Shown: positions 1 through 10,045, counted from the first letter of the stretch. The stretch is 64,000 bases of DNA from Flammeovirga sp. OC4 (GCF_000812565.1 NZ_JTAM01000060.1:1-64000); one strand, 5' to 3'. Notes: generated from the sequence alone by a model not told the origin. Numbers and translations: made by a program.

Positions 1-98
1 CTGAAAGTAGATCCTATAATTGCTTGTAGAAATACCGATTGAAAGTTGACGATAATATTTAGTTTACAATGTAAAAAGATTATATCAAAATAAAATAG

Positions 99-139
99 AC
101 ATGTTGCCGAGTTTTGATTGTTCCCACTCGACAACATGT
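99..139 (-). terminator. Intrinsic terminator of the cupin-like lipoprotein gene
   Basis: Two 14-base arms (99-112 and 126-139) pair with one mismatch around a 13-base loop. On the minus strand the stem is followed by a T-rich stretch (CTATTTTATTTT). It lies 5 bases past the stop codon of the leftward gene at 145, as expected for a Rho-independent terminator. Confidence 0.75.
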
Positions 140-144
140 GTTGG

Positions 145-990
145 TTACTTTATTTCAAATTCACTATTCGTACGGATATAGATCGTTGTTTCTTTATTAG
201 TTGAAATTTGATGAACTCCAACTCCTTCTGAACCAAAGTAACTACCCGTTTCCAACGTTTTATTGGATGTCTCTTTAGTAGTTTTATATTGTAAATCACC
301 AGAAATTACAATTCCCTTAAAACTATTATTACTCATGATTTGCCCCTTGAAATGAGCAGGGAGTTTGAGCATGGATCCACTAAATTGGCTGTCTTTTTCA
401 TCCCATAAAAAAGCCATTTTCACGTTTTGACCTGTAGTTACCCAAGTTATATCTGTAGCATCAAGCCACACTACATTTGATTCTTCGATATTGACAGGGT
501 GTTCTCCACTTTCAAATGCCTCATCAGCGGGGTGAACAAGGTATGGGCCTTCTTCAATTTCAATGTATGCGAAAGTATCTGTTCCTTTTGCAGAAGTGAT
601 ATGTACATCTCCTTTTGGTTGTGTCCAGAAAGATCCAGTTGGCATCCACATATTTTCGGCATTTGGATCATCATTATGGATCAAACCACTAATCACTACA
701 CCTCTGTAAGATACATTGTGAATATGCGGTGGAGATTGGAAACCGTCTGATGGTTTTAATAAAAACCCAGTGGCACTTTTACTATTTCTATCTCCCCAAA
801 GTGTACCGGCTTTAGGAGCCAAATCTCCTCTTTTGGGATTTAAATGGGTCCATTCCACTTCCGATGCCAAGACTAACTCATAGGTTGCATTCGATTTAAC
901 TTCTTTTTTTTGAGCGTCAGTTGAATTGTTGTTGGTGCAAGAGATAATAGTTAATAAACCAATAATTGCACTTAGACCTAGTGTCCTCAT
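145..990 (-). CDS. Cupin-like lipoprotein, DUF4437 family
   Basis: This is a 281-residue predicted lipoprotein. A hydrophobic N-terminus ends in a lipobox-like IISC with Cys18, so the mature protein should be anchored in a membrane. The body reads as two related halves. Each has a short segment with a phrase like GVVISG or GIVISG (residues about 98-103 and 226-231), and the first half has a PPHIHN motif, which suggests a double cupin fold. The pattern resembles DUF4437-type proteins, whose biochemical role is not established. The gene stands alone, with its own terminator downstream and about 500 bases of non-coding DNA upstream. It could be a metal-binding sensor or enzyme, but nothing here decides the substrate. 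Confidence 0.7.
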   Translation of the reverse strand: MRTLGLSAIIGLLTIISCTNNNSTDAQKKEVKSNATYELVLASEVEWTHLNPKRGDLAPKAGTLWGDRNSKSATGFLLKPSDGFQSPPHIHNVSYRGVVISGLIHNDDPNAENMWMPTGSFWTQPKGDVHITSAKGTDTFAYIEIEEGPYLVHPADEAFESGEHPVNIEESNVVWLDATDITWVTTGQNVKMAFLWDEKDSQFSGSMLKLPAHFKGQIMSNNSFKGIVISGDLQYKTTKETSNKTLETGSYFGSEGVGVHQISTNKETTIYIRTNSEFEIK

Positions 991-1487
991 TTTTTATTTA
1001 ATTATTTAATTGAAAGTAAGTACCTCCACAAAAATAGATAGAACTAACTAGGTCTATTTCTGATTTGGCACTTGTAATAAGTAGATCAACGAAACTAAAT
1101 AGTACAAAACGGTTTTACAATAACGGGCAAAAAGGATAGTATATTGAAATACATAAAAAAGAATGAATTTATATATTTTTAACGATAAATTTCATTTCAG
1201 ATAACACTGCTTAACATTGATCACAACGCTTATAAAAAAAACTATATCGACATAAAAACAATCAATTTTACATCTTATCAATCATAGAGTATGTTTGTAA
1301 TGTAATCAGGAAATAAAATTGAAATACTGAATTACAAAAATTTACACCTAAGCTTAAAAAAATTGTAATTAGTTATATAAAATAGTTTGCTTTAGCCTAA
1401 TAATCCATTATCATCAAAATAAAATCCCACCATGTTCTGGTGGGATTTTTTCACCTTTAAAATAAGCTCTGATATAAAAATTGAGGC
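991..1487. other. Intergenic region with terminator, no gene
   Basis: About 500 bases of very AT-rich sequence separate two leftward genes. Apart from the terminator at 1422-1448 I see no ORF, tRNA or strong repeat. The promoter of the lipoprotein gene must lie in its left part, but I could not place a convincing Bacteroidota -33/-7 pair. Confidence 0.5.
1422..1448 (-). terminator. Intrinsic terminator of the aldo/keto reductase gene
   Basis: A perfect 10-base stem (1422-1431 with 1439-1448) closes a 7-base loop. On the minus strand it continues into TTTTATTTT. It lies 39 bases past the stop codon of the leftward reductase gene. Confidence 0.85.
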
Positions 1488-2525
1488 TTATTTCAATATT
1501 TGTGCTATGGTCTGCTTTTCTTCTGCTGAAAAAGCCAACTGATCTAAAGCCTTTACATTTTCCTCCAATTGACCTGGAGAACTTGCTCCTACTAATACTG
1601 TAGTTACTGCCGGATGATTTAATAACCAAGCAATGGCCATTTGAGATAACTTCTGACCTCTTTGTTCTGCTATTTGGTGTAGTGCTTTAATTTGATCCAA
1701 CTTAGACTCCACTGCTTCCAAATTGAGATAGGTATTGTCCTTTTTAGCCCTTGAATTTTCAGGAATACCATTGACATATTTATTGGTCAACATGCCTTGT
1801 GCCAAAGGAGAAAATACAATTGAACCAACATTCAATTCTTCTAACTTTGGTAAAACCTCTGTTTCTACTTCTCTTTCAAACATTGAATATTTAGACTGAT
1901 GAATCAGCAATGGCACTCCCATGTCTTTCAATAATTCTGATGCTTTTTGAGTCTCTTCAGCACTGTATCTTGAAAGTCCTACATATAAGGCTTTACCTTG
2001 TTTTACAACTTGTGCCAATGCACTCATCGTTTCTTCCAAAGGTGTTGCTGGATCTGGTCTATGATGGTAGAAAACGTCTACATAATCCAATCCCATTCTC
2101 TTCAGACTTTGATCAAGGCTTGCAATCAAGTATTTCTTCGAGCCCCAATTTCCATACGGGCCGGGCCACATATCATACCCTGCCTTTGAAGCAATAAAAA
2201 GTTCGTCGCGGTAAGGGAGGAAATCCTTTTGAAGAATTCTGCCAAAATTCTCTTCTGCTGAACCATAAGGAGGTCCATAATTATTTGCTAAATCAAGATG
2301 GGTAATTCCAAGATCAAATGCCTTTCGAAGAATATTTCGAGCATTGCCAAAATCATCATTAAAACCGAAGTTATGCCAAAGCCCTAATGAAATTCGAGGG
2401 AGTAAAACACCACTTCTACCACATCTTTGGTATTGCATTGTTTCATACCTTTCCTCTTTTGGAAAATAAGGTGCTACAGGAGCTTTATCAAATATGTTCA
2501 TTTCACTATCATTTTTGTTTTGCAT
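1488..2525 (-). CDS. yghZ: Aldo/keto reductase, YghZ (L-glyceraldehyde 3-phosphate reductase) type
   Basis: This cytoplasmic NADPH-dependent oxidoreductase of the aldo/keto reductase superfamily matches the YghZ/Gpr type closely by eye. Shared phrases include SLGLWHNFG, LANNYGPP, GSAEENFGR, SKAGYDMWPGPYG and the C-terminal LVGAS. YghZ reduces L-glyceraldehyde 3-phosphate and detoxifies aldehydes such as methylglyoxal. Counting from the ATG at 2525, the expected tetrad is Asp78, Tyr83, Lys114 and His155. The open frame extends to a TTG at 2543, and another ATG at 2501 is also possible; I chose the first ATG. The gene has its own terminator and is not obviously part of the neighbouring polysaccharide operons, though reduction of aldehydes from sugar breakdown would fit. 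Confidence 0.88.
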   Translation of the reverse strand: MQNKNDSEMNIFDKAPVAPYFPKEERYETMQYQRCGRSGVLLPRISLGLWHNFGFNDDFGNARNILRKAFDLGITHLDLANNYGPPYGSAEENFGRILQKDFLPYRDELFIASKAGYDMWPGPYGNWGSKKYLIASLDQSLKRMGLDYVDVFYHHRPDPATPLEETMSALAQVVKQGKALYVGLSRYSAEETQKASELLKDMGVPLLIHQSKYSMFEREVETEVLPKLEELNVGSIVFSPLAQGMLTNKYVNGIPENSRAKKDNTYLNLEAVESKLDQIKALHQIAEQRGQKLSQMAIAWLLNHPAVTTVLVGASSPGQLEENVKALDQLAFSAEEKQTIAQILK

Positions 2526-2667
2526 GAATATACAAACAGGCAACCAATTATTAATTGAGCGTAGTGAATTATAGAAAAAATTATGAAACGCTAACCTATA
2601 TTAGAGCAATATCACCCCTATCGATCATCAATAATGGAAAGCTCTTAAAAAAACATTTCCCAAAAAA

Positions 2668-2695
2668 CGCCACATCTCTTTTTAGAAATGTGGCG
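2668..2695 (-). terminator. Intrinsic terminator at the end of the first SusC/D operon
   Basis: An 8-base perfect stem (2668-2675 with 2688-2695), extended by further pairs, lies just past the stop codon at 2702. On the minus strand it is followed by TTTTTT. It closes the leftward unit that ends with the cadherin-repeat protein. Confidence 0.85.
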
Positions 2696-2701
2696 AACTT
2701 T

Positions 2702-5700
2702 TTAAAGCTTTATTTTCTTAAACCATTGCCCTTCATTATTTATTATCCTTATGATAAGGATGGTATCAGGAAGTTGATTTATAGTTTTTTGATAACCATT
2801 CATCTTTCCTCCATAAATCACTTTCCCTTGAATATCATTGATCATTAATGTACAATCAGACAAGAATTTTTCTGAAGAAATCTGTAGAGAATGATTTGCA
2901 ATTCTACGTAATGAAATGTCAGAGAAAATAGCTGGAACAACAGCCGTAGGTGTTTCTGTTCTTGCAAATAAGAAAGTGTAAATTTCTTCTGAAATACCAT
3001 CCTCAGCAGTAACAGTAATGATGGCTGGTGCACCTAATCGAGAAGCTTGCAGGACATTTAGATTACTTCTTTCATCTTCTAAAGTCACTTCTACGACTGG
3101 AGCCTCAGCGTATCCTTCTAATATGTAATCAGTTGAATCCGTCTTGAACACTTCCAATGGTGTTCCATCAATCATAACTGAAGCAAGGTTTGTATTAGTG
3201 GATGGAAGACGTACAGTGAGATGAACCGTATATACCGACTCCGGTGCATAAGGATCTTCAGGTTGTACCCTGATGATCGTCTTACCATAAACTGACGTTG
3301 CTTTCTCAATGATCATTGTAGCTTTACTATCGTTGACCTCGGCGGTAAACTCAGGTACTTCTGTGGTTCCTAATTCCAAAACTACATCATAACTGAATAC
3401 TTCAGGGTCGAAGTTTTCTAATTCCACTCCATTCAAAGCAATGGAACGAAGACTCCCATCTTCTGATTGTTTCGGTAAGATCTCAAAAGAGAAATTGATC
3501 ACTGTTTTAGCGATACCGTCTTGAGCAATAATTTCAATAGTGGTCACATCCGTAAGGTCAGTCGCATGCGTGATATTTAGCTCGGCTAAATCAGATGATT
3601 TCACTACCTCAATCGTTGGTACATCAACAGTTCCAAATCTTAAACCGATCGTATAATTTTCTTCTCCTTCTACATATTCTGTAAACTCTAGCCCATTAAT
3701 AGTAATACTTTTGAAAGAAGCATCGGTAGACGGAGGGTCAATTACAAACTGTACAGTATAGGTTACCTCTGTACCATCTTGAGCTGTCACTACCACTTTT
3801 GCTTCTCCTGGTAATTCAGTGGCCTGAGTGGTCATCATTGTCGCTGACTCATCTTCCTTTTCAGCAGAAACTTGAGGAATTATTACCGAACCAAATGGTA
3901 AATTAACAGTATACGATAATTGCTCTTTATCAAAGTCCGTGATTAATCCTTCTGCATCCAATGTACTTAAAGTCGCAATATTTGAAGGTGTAGACCAATC
4001 TAATTTTAAGTTATATACCTCTTTAGTCGTACCATCCTGAGCAGTAATTTCTATTTTCATATCACCTGGTAAGGCGACTGGAGGAGTAATCACAACCGTT
4101 GAGTTGGGATCTGTCTTATCAACCTCTACGGTAGGAACTACATCAGTACCAAATAAGTAAGTCAAAGTATATTCTTTTTGAGCAGGATCAAAATTAGTTA
4201 ATGGATAGCCATTCACTTTGATACCTTCAATTGAAGTTACAGTAGAAGGTGCCAACTCTTTATAAGTCACATTGTATGTTTCTGTGGTTATCGCATCAGC
4301 CGCTGTCACTGTAACTGTAGTTGTTTCAGTAGTCAAGTCCGCTTGATTAATTGATAGTACGGACGCATCATGATTTGCAATCGCGGTAATTTTAGGAGCT
4401 ACAGTAGTGCCAAATGGTACCATAATTTCGACCTCTGTCATATCTGCTGTAAAACCTTCTACAAGTTTATCATCAGATAGTAATGCAAGTAATGAAGCAT
4501 CGGTATCAGCCACTGCTTCTGGCCCCTCTAAATTAGTAATATAATAAATGGCTTCATCTACCGGTCCTGCCCCACCTCCTGGAGGAATATCTTCACCAAA
4601 TGTAAGTTCAAATCTGTTGTAAGAGGTATCTATAATTTTTTGTGTATTTGGACTATCATTAAATTCTTTTGCTGTAAAATCAAAACTATACTCTACCCAT
4701 TGGTCCACATTGGTTTCATCCAATTTTAACCTAATGGTAGTCCACTCTCCATTGTTACCAAATAATCTTAACTGCAACACGTTTTGTGTCACCATGGGTG
4801 TTGTTGCTACTTGATAAACCTTAAACTTGAATTTCAAATTTCTGTCACCATATAAAACACTTTTATCTCCATTCAAGCTAAAAGCAGAAATACCTCTATG
4901 AGCGTTCGCTCTAGTTAACTTTGTCACTTTTGCCTCTGTAACTTCAGCAGTTATGAATGGATTATCCACCACTTCCAAAGTATTTGTTCTTGGTGCAATA
5001 GATATATTTGGATTATCTGTCCCATCAAAATAATAAGTTACGCCATTTTCAAAATCAGGCAACTCAACATCTATAGATGGTAGTTCTACATTTTCATCCG
5101 TAAAAGAAACTAAAGTTAAACCATCTTCATCTTCGATAGTAGCTTGAGTATCGTCATAAGATAAAGTCACTGATTTTGATAAATCTAATGCCGTATTCAT
5201 CTCAATTATGATTTGCTTCGCTGTATTGGAAACATTGGCAATAGTTTGTTCAACACCCTCAACCTTCACTGTAAAACCTGTTGTTTCTACTAATTGAAGT
5301 TCACCAAACGACTGAATATCCAAGTAAATATTTTTAGCTTCATTATCTGTCGCTACTGTAGTTAGTATCTGATCAGCAATAATTTTTGGTCCTCTAAGAT
5401 TATCTACATAACCTGTCATCCCTGTTGCTTTGTATTCCACATCAGCAGGGGCCAAGTAAATCATTACATCCTTAATTGAGCTTAAGTATTCAGTGGTATT
5501 TTCTGAAAGATCAAAAGTATATGTTGCCCATTGACCAAAGCAGGTCACTGTTCTATTTACTTCTCTAAATTCATCAATTAAGTCTCCATTTTCATCGTAT
5601 CTCCTGAAACCAAGTGTAATATTTTTGTTCATCTGCTCTATCCCAACATCTTCCAAATACAAATCAAAAGAAAATGTTTTTGTCTCTGAAAAATCAAAAG

Positions 5701-6763
5701 CATACGTTGTCGGCAAATTCCATTCTAGATTTACCCAATGCGATTGTGCTCTTACAAACTTTCCTACTTGATCTTCAGGATCATTCGGATTTACAGCGTT
5801 TTTATCTAAAGTGTAATTTCGAGGATCTGGTAATGTTAGCAATGAATTTTCTCCAAATTGATAAAGCGTATATAAACTAGTTACCTTATTTGAGTTATTC
5901 AGAACTTCTTTTCCTTCAAATGGAGCTAAAGCAATACCACTTGCATTTGTAATTGTACCACTTTCAAAGCTGTACGTAATTAATTCGCCATACATAATTG
6001 GTGACTCCAAATACAAATCAATGCTTGTTCCATTAATCAACGTCTGATTTACGGCAAGTTCTTGTTGTGCTTCATTAAATACCTTAAATAGTGGGTTAAA
6101 AAATTGATCAATGGCTTCATGACCATTGAAGTCAATCGTTACAATATTACCCTCTAGTGATGTCTTTGCAGTTGTCGATATAAAATCTTGTTTTACCTTA
6201 GGTCCCTTTACCTCATTGATGTAAAATTCTACCTTATCTGCTTCCTTGTTTTGTGTATCAGGAATTAAATAAAAGATGACTTGATTGAATTCAGCAGAAG
6301 GATCTACCTCCGAAAAATCGAAAATATAATCTACCCACTCATTGACTTGAGTGATTTCTGTGGTTGCCGTAACCTGAGTTGCTTCATCGCCATTATTTCT
6401 CAAAGCACACATTAAAGTAGTAGCTGCTAGTGCTTCTTCTGTAGGAGGTGATACTAACATATTTAGAACCACTTCTTGAGAGGATGATAAGTCGATATTT
6501 CCTTCCAAAGCTACTCCAAATGTGGCATTGATTTGGTCATTTCTAATATGCTTAAATAATTTATGACATATTTCCCCGTTTGGGTCTCCCGACTCAGTGG
6601 TAAAAGATCCACCGTTGATCGCCGTAAGAGTACCAAGGCTTTGACCTGAGGATTGTAGATATGGATAGTTTGTCTGCGCTTGCACTTGTATCCCCAACGC
6701 TATACTAAGTGTTAAGCATAGTATCTTGATATAAGTAAAAAAATCTTTCATCCTTTGTTTCAT
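2702..6763 (-). CDS. Large secreted protein with CBM-like modules, six cadherin-like repeats and a T9SS sorting domain
   Basis: This 1353-residue protein has a signal peptide ending near AQA (residue 29). Its first part alternates three carbohydrate-binding-like beta-sandwich modules (about 31-190, 295-460 and 570-750), each ending in a phrase such as NEVKGP, DNLRGP or TNLEGP. Between them lie two SWM-like repeats (about 195-290 and 465-560). Then come six tandem repeats of 80-87 residues resembling the cadherin-like beta-sandwich family PF12733 (starting near 755, 840, 927, 1012, 1101 and 1188). Each carries a phrase like YTLTYLFGT and most end in AQDGT or AEDGI. The last 80 residues look like a T9SS type A sorting domain. 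The protein is probably a long surface-displayed glycan-binding stalk. No catalytic motif is visible. It is the last gene of the SusC/D operon, but a terminator-like hairpin lies directly upstream of its start. Confidence 0.75.
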   Translation of the reverse strand: MKQRMKDFFTYIKILCLTLSIALGIQVQAQTNYPYLQSSGQSLGTLTAINGGSFTTESGDPNGEICHKLFKHIRNDQINATFGVALEGNIDLSSSQEVVLNMLVSPPTEEALAATTLMCALRNNGDEATQVTATTEITQVNEWVDYIFDFSEVDPSAEFNQVIFYLIPDTQNKEADKVEFYINEVKGPKVKQDFISTTAKTSLEGNIVTIDFNGHEAIDQFFNPLFKVFNEAQQELAVNQTLINGTSIDLYLESPIMYGELITYSFESGTITNASGIALAPFEGKEVLNNSNKVTSLYTLYQFGENSLLTLPDPRNYTLDKNAVNPNDPEDQVGKFVRAQSHWVNLEWNLPTTYAFDFSETKTFSFDLYLEDVGIEQMNKNITLGFRRYDENGDLIDEFREVNRTVTCFGQWATYTFDLSENTTEYLSSIKDVMIYLAPADVEYKATGMTGYVDNLRGPKIIADQILTTVATDNEAKNIYLDIQSFGELQLVETTGFTVKVEGVEQTIANVSNTAKQIIIEMNTALDLSKSVTLSYDDTQATIEDEDGLTLVSFTDENVELPSIDVELPDFENGVTYYFDGTDNPNISIAPRTNTLEVVDNPFITAEVTEAKVTKLTRANAHRGISAFSLNGDKSVLYGDRNLKFKFKVYQVATTPMVTQNVLQLRLFGNNGEWTTIRLKLDETNVDQWVEYSFDFTAKEFNDSPNTQKIIDTSYNRFELTFGEDIPPGGGAGPVDEAIYYITNLEGPEAVADTDASLLALLSDDKLVEGFTADMTEVEIMVPFGTTVAPKITAIANHDASVLSINQADLTTETTTVTVTAADAITTETYNVTYKELAPSTVTSIEGIKVNGYPLTNFDPAQKEYTLTYLFGTDVVPTVEVDKTDPNSTVVITPPVALPGDMKIEITAQDGTTKEVYNLKLDWSTPSNIATLSTLDAEGLITDFDKEQLSYTVNLPFGSVIIPQVSAEKEDESATMMTTQATELPGEAKVVVTAQDGTEVTYTVQFVIDPPSTDASFKSITINGLEFTEYVEGEENYTIGLRFGTVDVPTIEVVKSSDLAELNITHATDLTDVTTIEIIAQDGIAKTVINFSFEILPKQSEDGSLRSIALNGVELENFDPEVFSYDVVLELGTTEVPEFTAEVNDSKATMIIEKATSVYGKTIIRVQPEDPYAPESVYTVHLTVRLPSTNTNLASVMIDGTPLEVFKTDSTDYILEGYAEAPVVEVTLEDERSNLNVLQASRLGAPAIITVTAEDGISEEIYTFLFARTETPTAVVPAIFSDISLRRIANHSLQISSEKFLSDCTLMINDIQGKVIYGGKMNGYQKTINQLPDTILIIRIINNEGQWFKKIKL

Positions 6764-6780
6764 ATTTCGTTTTATAAAAA

Positions 6781-6818
6781 AACTAGAGTAGAAGCAGGAT
6801 ACTACGCCTACTCTAGTT
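6781..6818 (-). terminator. Terminator-like hairpin just upstream of the cadherin-repeat gene
   Basis: Perfect 11-base arms (6781-6791 and 6808-6818) with a 16-base loop are followed on the minus strand by seven T residues, counting two at the stem foot. The T run ends only about 12 bases before the ATG at 6763, so no promoter fits downstream. It is either a partial terminator or an attenuator within the operon. Confidence 0.7.
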
Positions 6819-6830
6819 AAAGTATACTTA

Positions 6831-6972
6831 TTAAATTATCGTTCACTTTCAATCGACCCTTCTGCAAGTTTGATAAGATCGTCGTTCAAACCTCCTTCCA
6901 ATAGCACGAATGTTAAACGTTAGCATCATCCGTGTTCTGGAGATCTTCAGAAATCACCCGATTTCTAAATAC
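6831..6972 (+). repeat. Dispersed intergenic repeat, copy 1 (part A fragment plus part B)
   Basis: Bases 6831-6856 match part A of the family seen at 15970 and 28210 (shared phrase AAATTATCGTTCACTTTCAA with few changes). Bases 6905-6972 match part B at 28460-28530, including GAATGTTAAA-GTTAG and a small hairpin CAGAAATC/GATTTCT around a four-base loop (6948-6967). The middle of the element is missing or replaced here. Confidence 0.55.
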
Positions 6973-6985
6973 CATATTTGAAAAC

Positions 6986-8320
6986 TTAGTTAATCAATTT
7001 TTCAGGCCCCATAAAGTCTTTCAAAAAGAATTCCTTCCCATTGATATTTTTTGCATTAAATGAGGGTCTTAAAATCATAGCAATTGAATTAAAATATTTC
7101 ATTTGTGGTTTGTCACCTCTAAAATCAAAAGTTAATTCCTGCCACTGATCGGAAGTTGATAGCACTACGGTTTTTGATAATTGTTTAAGACTTTGTTGAT
7201 CTTTCCTCAAACAGAACTCTAGTTTTACCTTTCCTTCGTTTTTTAAATTTTGAGGAATAAATACTTTCAATTTGTATACTTGTTCCTTGGTAATATCAAT
7301 ATCTGATTTCAAACTAAACAAGACTCCGCCCCAACCATTTTCTTTTAAGGTTACTCTCATGCCCATATCTTCCACATTACCCGGTAATGTAGCCCCTTTA
7401 GACAATGCGGTTCTTTGACCATGGAAATTATCTCTAACGTATTTATGGTTAAAATTTAGGTCACTGTACACTTCAAAGTCAATTGGCACATTATTTCTTA
7501 CTACTCGATGCTTAAATGACTTCAATTCATTTTCCATATTATCCATGACTTTTCCTTTTTCATAAGATAATCTGATATCATCATTGGCACTTAAGCTCTT
7601 TTCCATATAAAGAATAATTTGACGACTGTAAGTTTCAGCTTTTCTGATGGAAAGCTCTTTATAACCATTCTTGATCACTTTAAAAGGTGATTTTTTTGTT
7701 TTTCCTTTTAAGTCACTGTGTGATAGAACATCTAGAATGATTTGTTTCCCTGATCTATCAGTAGATATATCTACCAAAACCTCATCAACAATAAAACCTG
7801 GAACGGTTACATTTGTCAGGAACATTTCCAAACCTTCGGCTTCTTTTTGATAGCTGCTAGGTTGAATAATAATAATGACCGACTTGTAATCAATTTCTTC
7901 TTGAGGATTAATCTCTACATGATAATCGTCCCACTTATCAAATGATTTTATTGGAATTTTTTTCAACTCCTGAAAATCTGTTTCCTTTCCATTCTTCCTT
8001 ACTCCCACCAATAATGAATACTCATCTAAAGTGTTATGTGGTTTGGGGTTATAGGCAGAAAAGGTAATTGTCTTAGATTTTGAAAAATCCAAACTATAAT
8101 TGAGATCAAACATAACTCCTCCAAAAGGTGAAGTACCTCTTTCAATGTAGATAACATTATTCTTTCCTTTGAAGGAAGTCAACTTATCCATTTGAGCACC
8201 CCATGCCTCAGGTTCTTTTACAATTCCTTTTTCTCCAAATATCTCTATTTGGGCATAACTTGCTCCACTCTTTAAAACTAAAATGAAGGCCAGTAGTAAA
8301 AAATGCAGTTGTATTTTCAT
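6986..8320 (-). CDS. Secreted beta-sandwich protein related to the N-terminal half of the cadherin-repeat protein
   Basis: This is a 444-residue exported protein starting at the ATG at 8320; the open frame runs further, but only to a TTG at 8335. A signal peptide ends near SYAQ. The order is a CBM-like module (about 25-175), an SWM-like segment (about 180-280) and a second CBM-like module (about 290-440) ending in FLKDFMGPEKL. This parallels the alternating modules in residues 30-560 of its 1353-residue neighbour, including the KGP/RGP/MGP end of each module, so I infer shared ancestry. It lacks the cadherin-like repeats and an obvious sorting domain. It is probably a periplasmic or surface glycan-binding protein; no enzyme motif is seen. 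It lies in the SusC/D operon, downstream of a strong hairpin at 8368-8391. Confidence 0.65.
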   Translation of the reverse strand: MKIQLHFLLLAFILVLKSGASYAQIEIFGEKGIVKEPEAWGAQMDKLTSFKGKNNVIYIERGTSPFGGVMFDLNYSLDFSKSKTITFSAYNPKPHNTLDEYSLLVGVRKNGKETDFQELKKIPIKSFDKWDDYHVEINPQEEIDYKSVIIIIQPSSYQKEAEGLEMFLTNVTVPGFIVDEVLVDISTDRSGKQIILDVLSHSDLKGKTKKSPFKVIKNGYKELSIRKAETYSRQIILYMEKSLSANDDIRLSYEKGKVMDNMENELKSFKHRVVRNNVPIDFEVYSDLNFNHKYVRDNFHGQRTALSKGATLPGNVEDMGMRVTLKENGWGGVLFSLKSDIDITKEQVYKLKVFIPQNLKNEGKVKLEFCLRKDQQSLKQLSKTVVLSTSDQWQELTFDFRGDKPQMKYFNSIAMILRPSFNAKNINGKEFFLKDFMGPEKLIN

Positions 8321-8367
8321 TGAGTTATTGAACAAAAGTTTAAAGCTGTAGATCTAATTTAGTAGAG

Positions 8368-8391
8368 GGAGGTGCGTCAAAACACACCTCC
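8368..8391 (-). terminator. Intercistronic hairpin without a T run
   Basis: Ten-base GC-rich arms (8368-8377 and 8382-8391) pair with one wobble around a four-base loop, between a stop codon at 8404 and a start at 8320. On the minus strand no T run follows. It is more likely an mRNA-stabilising or partially attenuating hairpin that sets unequal expression of upstream and downstream cistrons. Confidence 0.5.
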
Positions 8392-8403
8392 TGTTATATC
8401 ATT

Positions 8404-10032
8404 TTAGTCTCTTAGATAAGGACCTCTTAAACCTTCGATTTGGAACTTAATGCCCTTCGTTTCTTCTCCAAAAACACCATGAGCAAAAACAAGTTCTATG
8501 ACCTGAATATCCACTCCATCTAAATAGACATCGTTGAAATCAAAAGTATATTCCTTCCACTCGTCAAATACCACATTCTCATTTGGTATTAATTTTAAAT
8601 ACCTCTTTGATTTATCTGCGGTATATAACGCCATACTCAAATCATATTTCTCAACCGTTACCGCTGCAGAAGGAATATTCAACCATAGCTTAAACTCTAC
8701 ATTATAATCCGTATTGACAGGCTTTGTCATTCTAATATCTATCAATGACCAACCTTCACCTGTTTTGGTTACTTCATAAATTGTAGCGTCCTCTCCCAAG
8801 TGGTTTTTACCTGATTTTGATTCTAGCGTAATGTCTCTTACTGAGTAAGTAATGTTTGGAATAACATCATCCTCTTGAGGTGTGAAGTAATAGAAAACCG
8901 TATTGACCTCTATAGTCTCCGTATCTATAAATCCTCCATCTTCCGCCACAAAAGTGATTGTCGCTTCTCCATTGCCTATTGCAGTCACTAAACCTTTATC
9001 ATCAACCGTCACCACTGATTCATCCGATGATGTCCATGTTCCATTCTTATTGAAAGTATCTTCTGGCGTAAATACAGCCTCTAACTGAGCGGTTTGCGAA
9101 ATAAATTGTAGAGGTCCAGTTAAAGGATTTCTTAATTGCATTCCTTCTGCCAAAATAGGATCTACAATTTTAACTTTAACCGCCTTTGATAACAATTTGT
9201 CATTAGAAACATAAACGTATGATTCTCCAATTGCTTTCCCTACTATTTTACCATTTTCAGGGTTGATACCCAACACTGTAGTATCTGACACAAAGTAGCT
9301 AAAGGTCGTATCATTAGCATCAGCCGGTAAATAGGTAAAGTCCAATGTAAACTCTTCCGTAAGTGTCTTTTCAAAAAGGTCTTGCTCAAAATTAATGGCA
9401 TCAACAGGTTTGACAGGATGTACATTTAAACGGATAGCTGCTGAAATCGCCTCTTGGTCTTCCGTTCTAATCACATATCCAAATACATCGGTTGTATCTA
9501 CTACTGTTGGTGTAGCCCATCCATCTTTTGTTACTTTTACCTTTGAAGGATCAAACGCTTCATACCAGAAAATGTCTAATTCATTTACATCATACGGAGT
9601 AGTATAATACTCTAATTTCACGGGTCTACCTACCACCACTTCTACCTCCAAAGTTTTAGGTCTGATAAGCTCAATTGTAGGATTTTCCTCTCCTATAATC
9701 ACATAGGAAGTATCTGATAGATTAGATATTGTTGATGTGGCAATTACTTTTCCCCAACCTCTTTTCATTCCTGTTACCATACCAGTCGTTTCATCTACAT
9801 GAACTGCACCGTCAGGAGATTCTACCGACCATACGATATCAGTTGCTTCGTCATATTCTGGAGCTTTATAAGCTACAAACTGCATTGACTCATTCAACGC
9901 CATTGCCGTAGGAACTTCCCAAGGGCTAACACTAATAGCCTCTTCTTTCTGAATTTGCTCTACTTTCTCTTCCTTACAGCCCACTACAAAGAAGAGTAAT
10001 AAAATGCTTATTATATTGATTTTCTTCATCAT
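8404..10032 (-). CDS. Big2-domain surface lipoprotein, probable glycan-binding protein of the SusC/D operon
   Basis: The protein has about 543 residues from the ATG at 10032 (a second ATG at 10029 is equally good). The longer open frame upstream would run into the SusD gene and is not the real start. The N-terminus is a lipoprotein signal with lipobox VVGC, so it should be anchored in the outer membrane. It contains several bacterial Ig-like (Big2-type) units, recognisable by phrases such as VDETTGMVTGMKRGWGKVIA, INPENGKIVGKAIGESYV and VDDKGLVTAIGNGEATITF. The C-terminal about 150 residues form a CBM-like sandwich ending in FQIEGLRGPYLRD, similar to modules in the two downstream proteins. Its place directly after SusD matches the SusE/SusF-like or SGBP position, so binding of the imported glycan at the cell surface is the likely role. 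Confidence 0.8.
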   Translation of the reverse strand: MMKKINIISILLLFFVVGCKEEKVEQIQKEEAISVSPWEVPTAMALNESMQFVAYKAPEYDEATDIVWSVESPDGAVHVDETTGMVTGMKRGWGKVIATSTISNLSDTSYVIIGEENPTIELIRPKTLEVEVVVGRPVKLEYYTTPYDVNELDIFWYEAFDPSKVKVTKDGWATPTVVDTTDVFGYVIRTEDQEAISAAIRLNVHPVKPVDAINFEQDLFEKTLTEEFTLDFTYLPADANDTTFSYFVSDTTVLGINPENGKIVGKAIGESYVYVSNDKLLSKAVKVKIVDPILAEGMQLRNPLTGPLQFISQTAQLEAVFTPEDTFNKNGTWTSSDESVVTVDDKGLVTAIGNGEATITFVAEDGGFIDTETIEVNTVFYYFTPQEDDVIPNITYSVRDITLESKSGKNHLGEDATIYEVTKTGEGWSLIDIRMTKPVNTDYNVEFKLWLNIPSAAVTVEKYDLSMALYTADKSKRYLKLIPNENVVFDEWKEYTFDFNDVYLDGVDIQVIELVFAHGVFGEETKGIKFQIEGLRGPYLRD

Positions 10033-10045
10033 TCTATCTCTTTTT

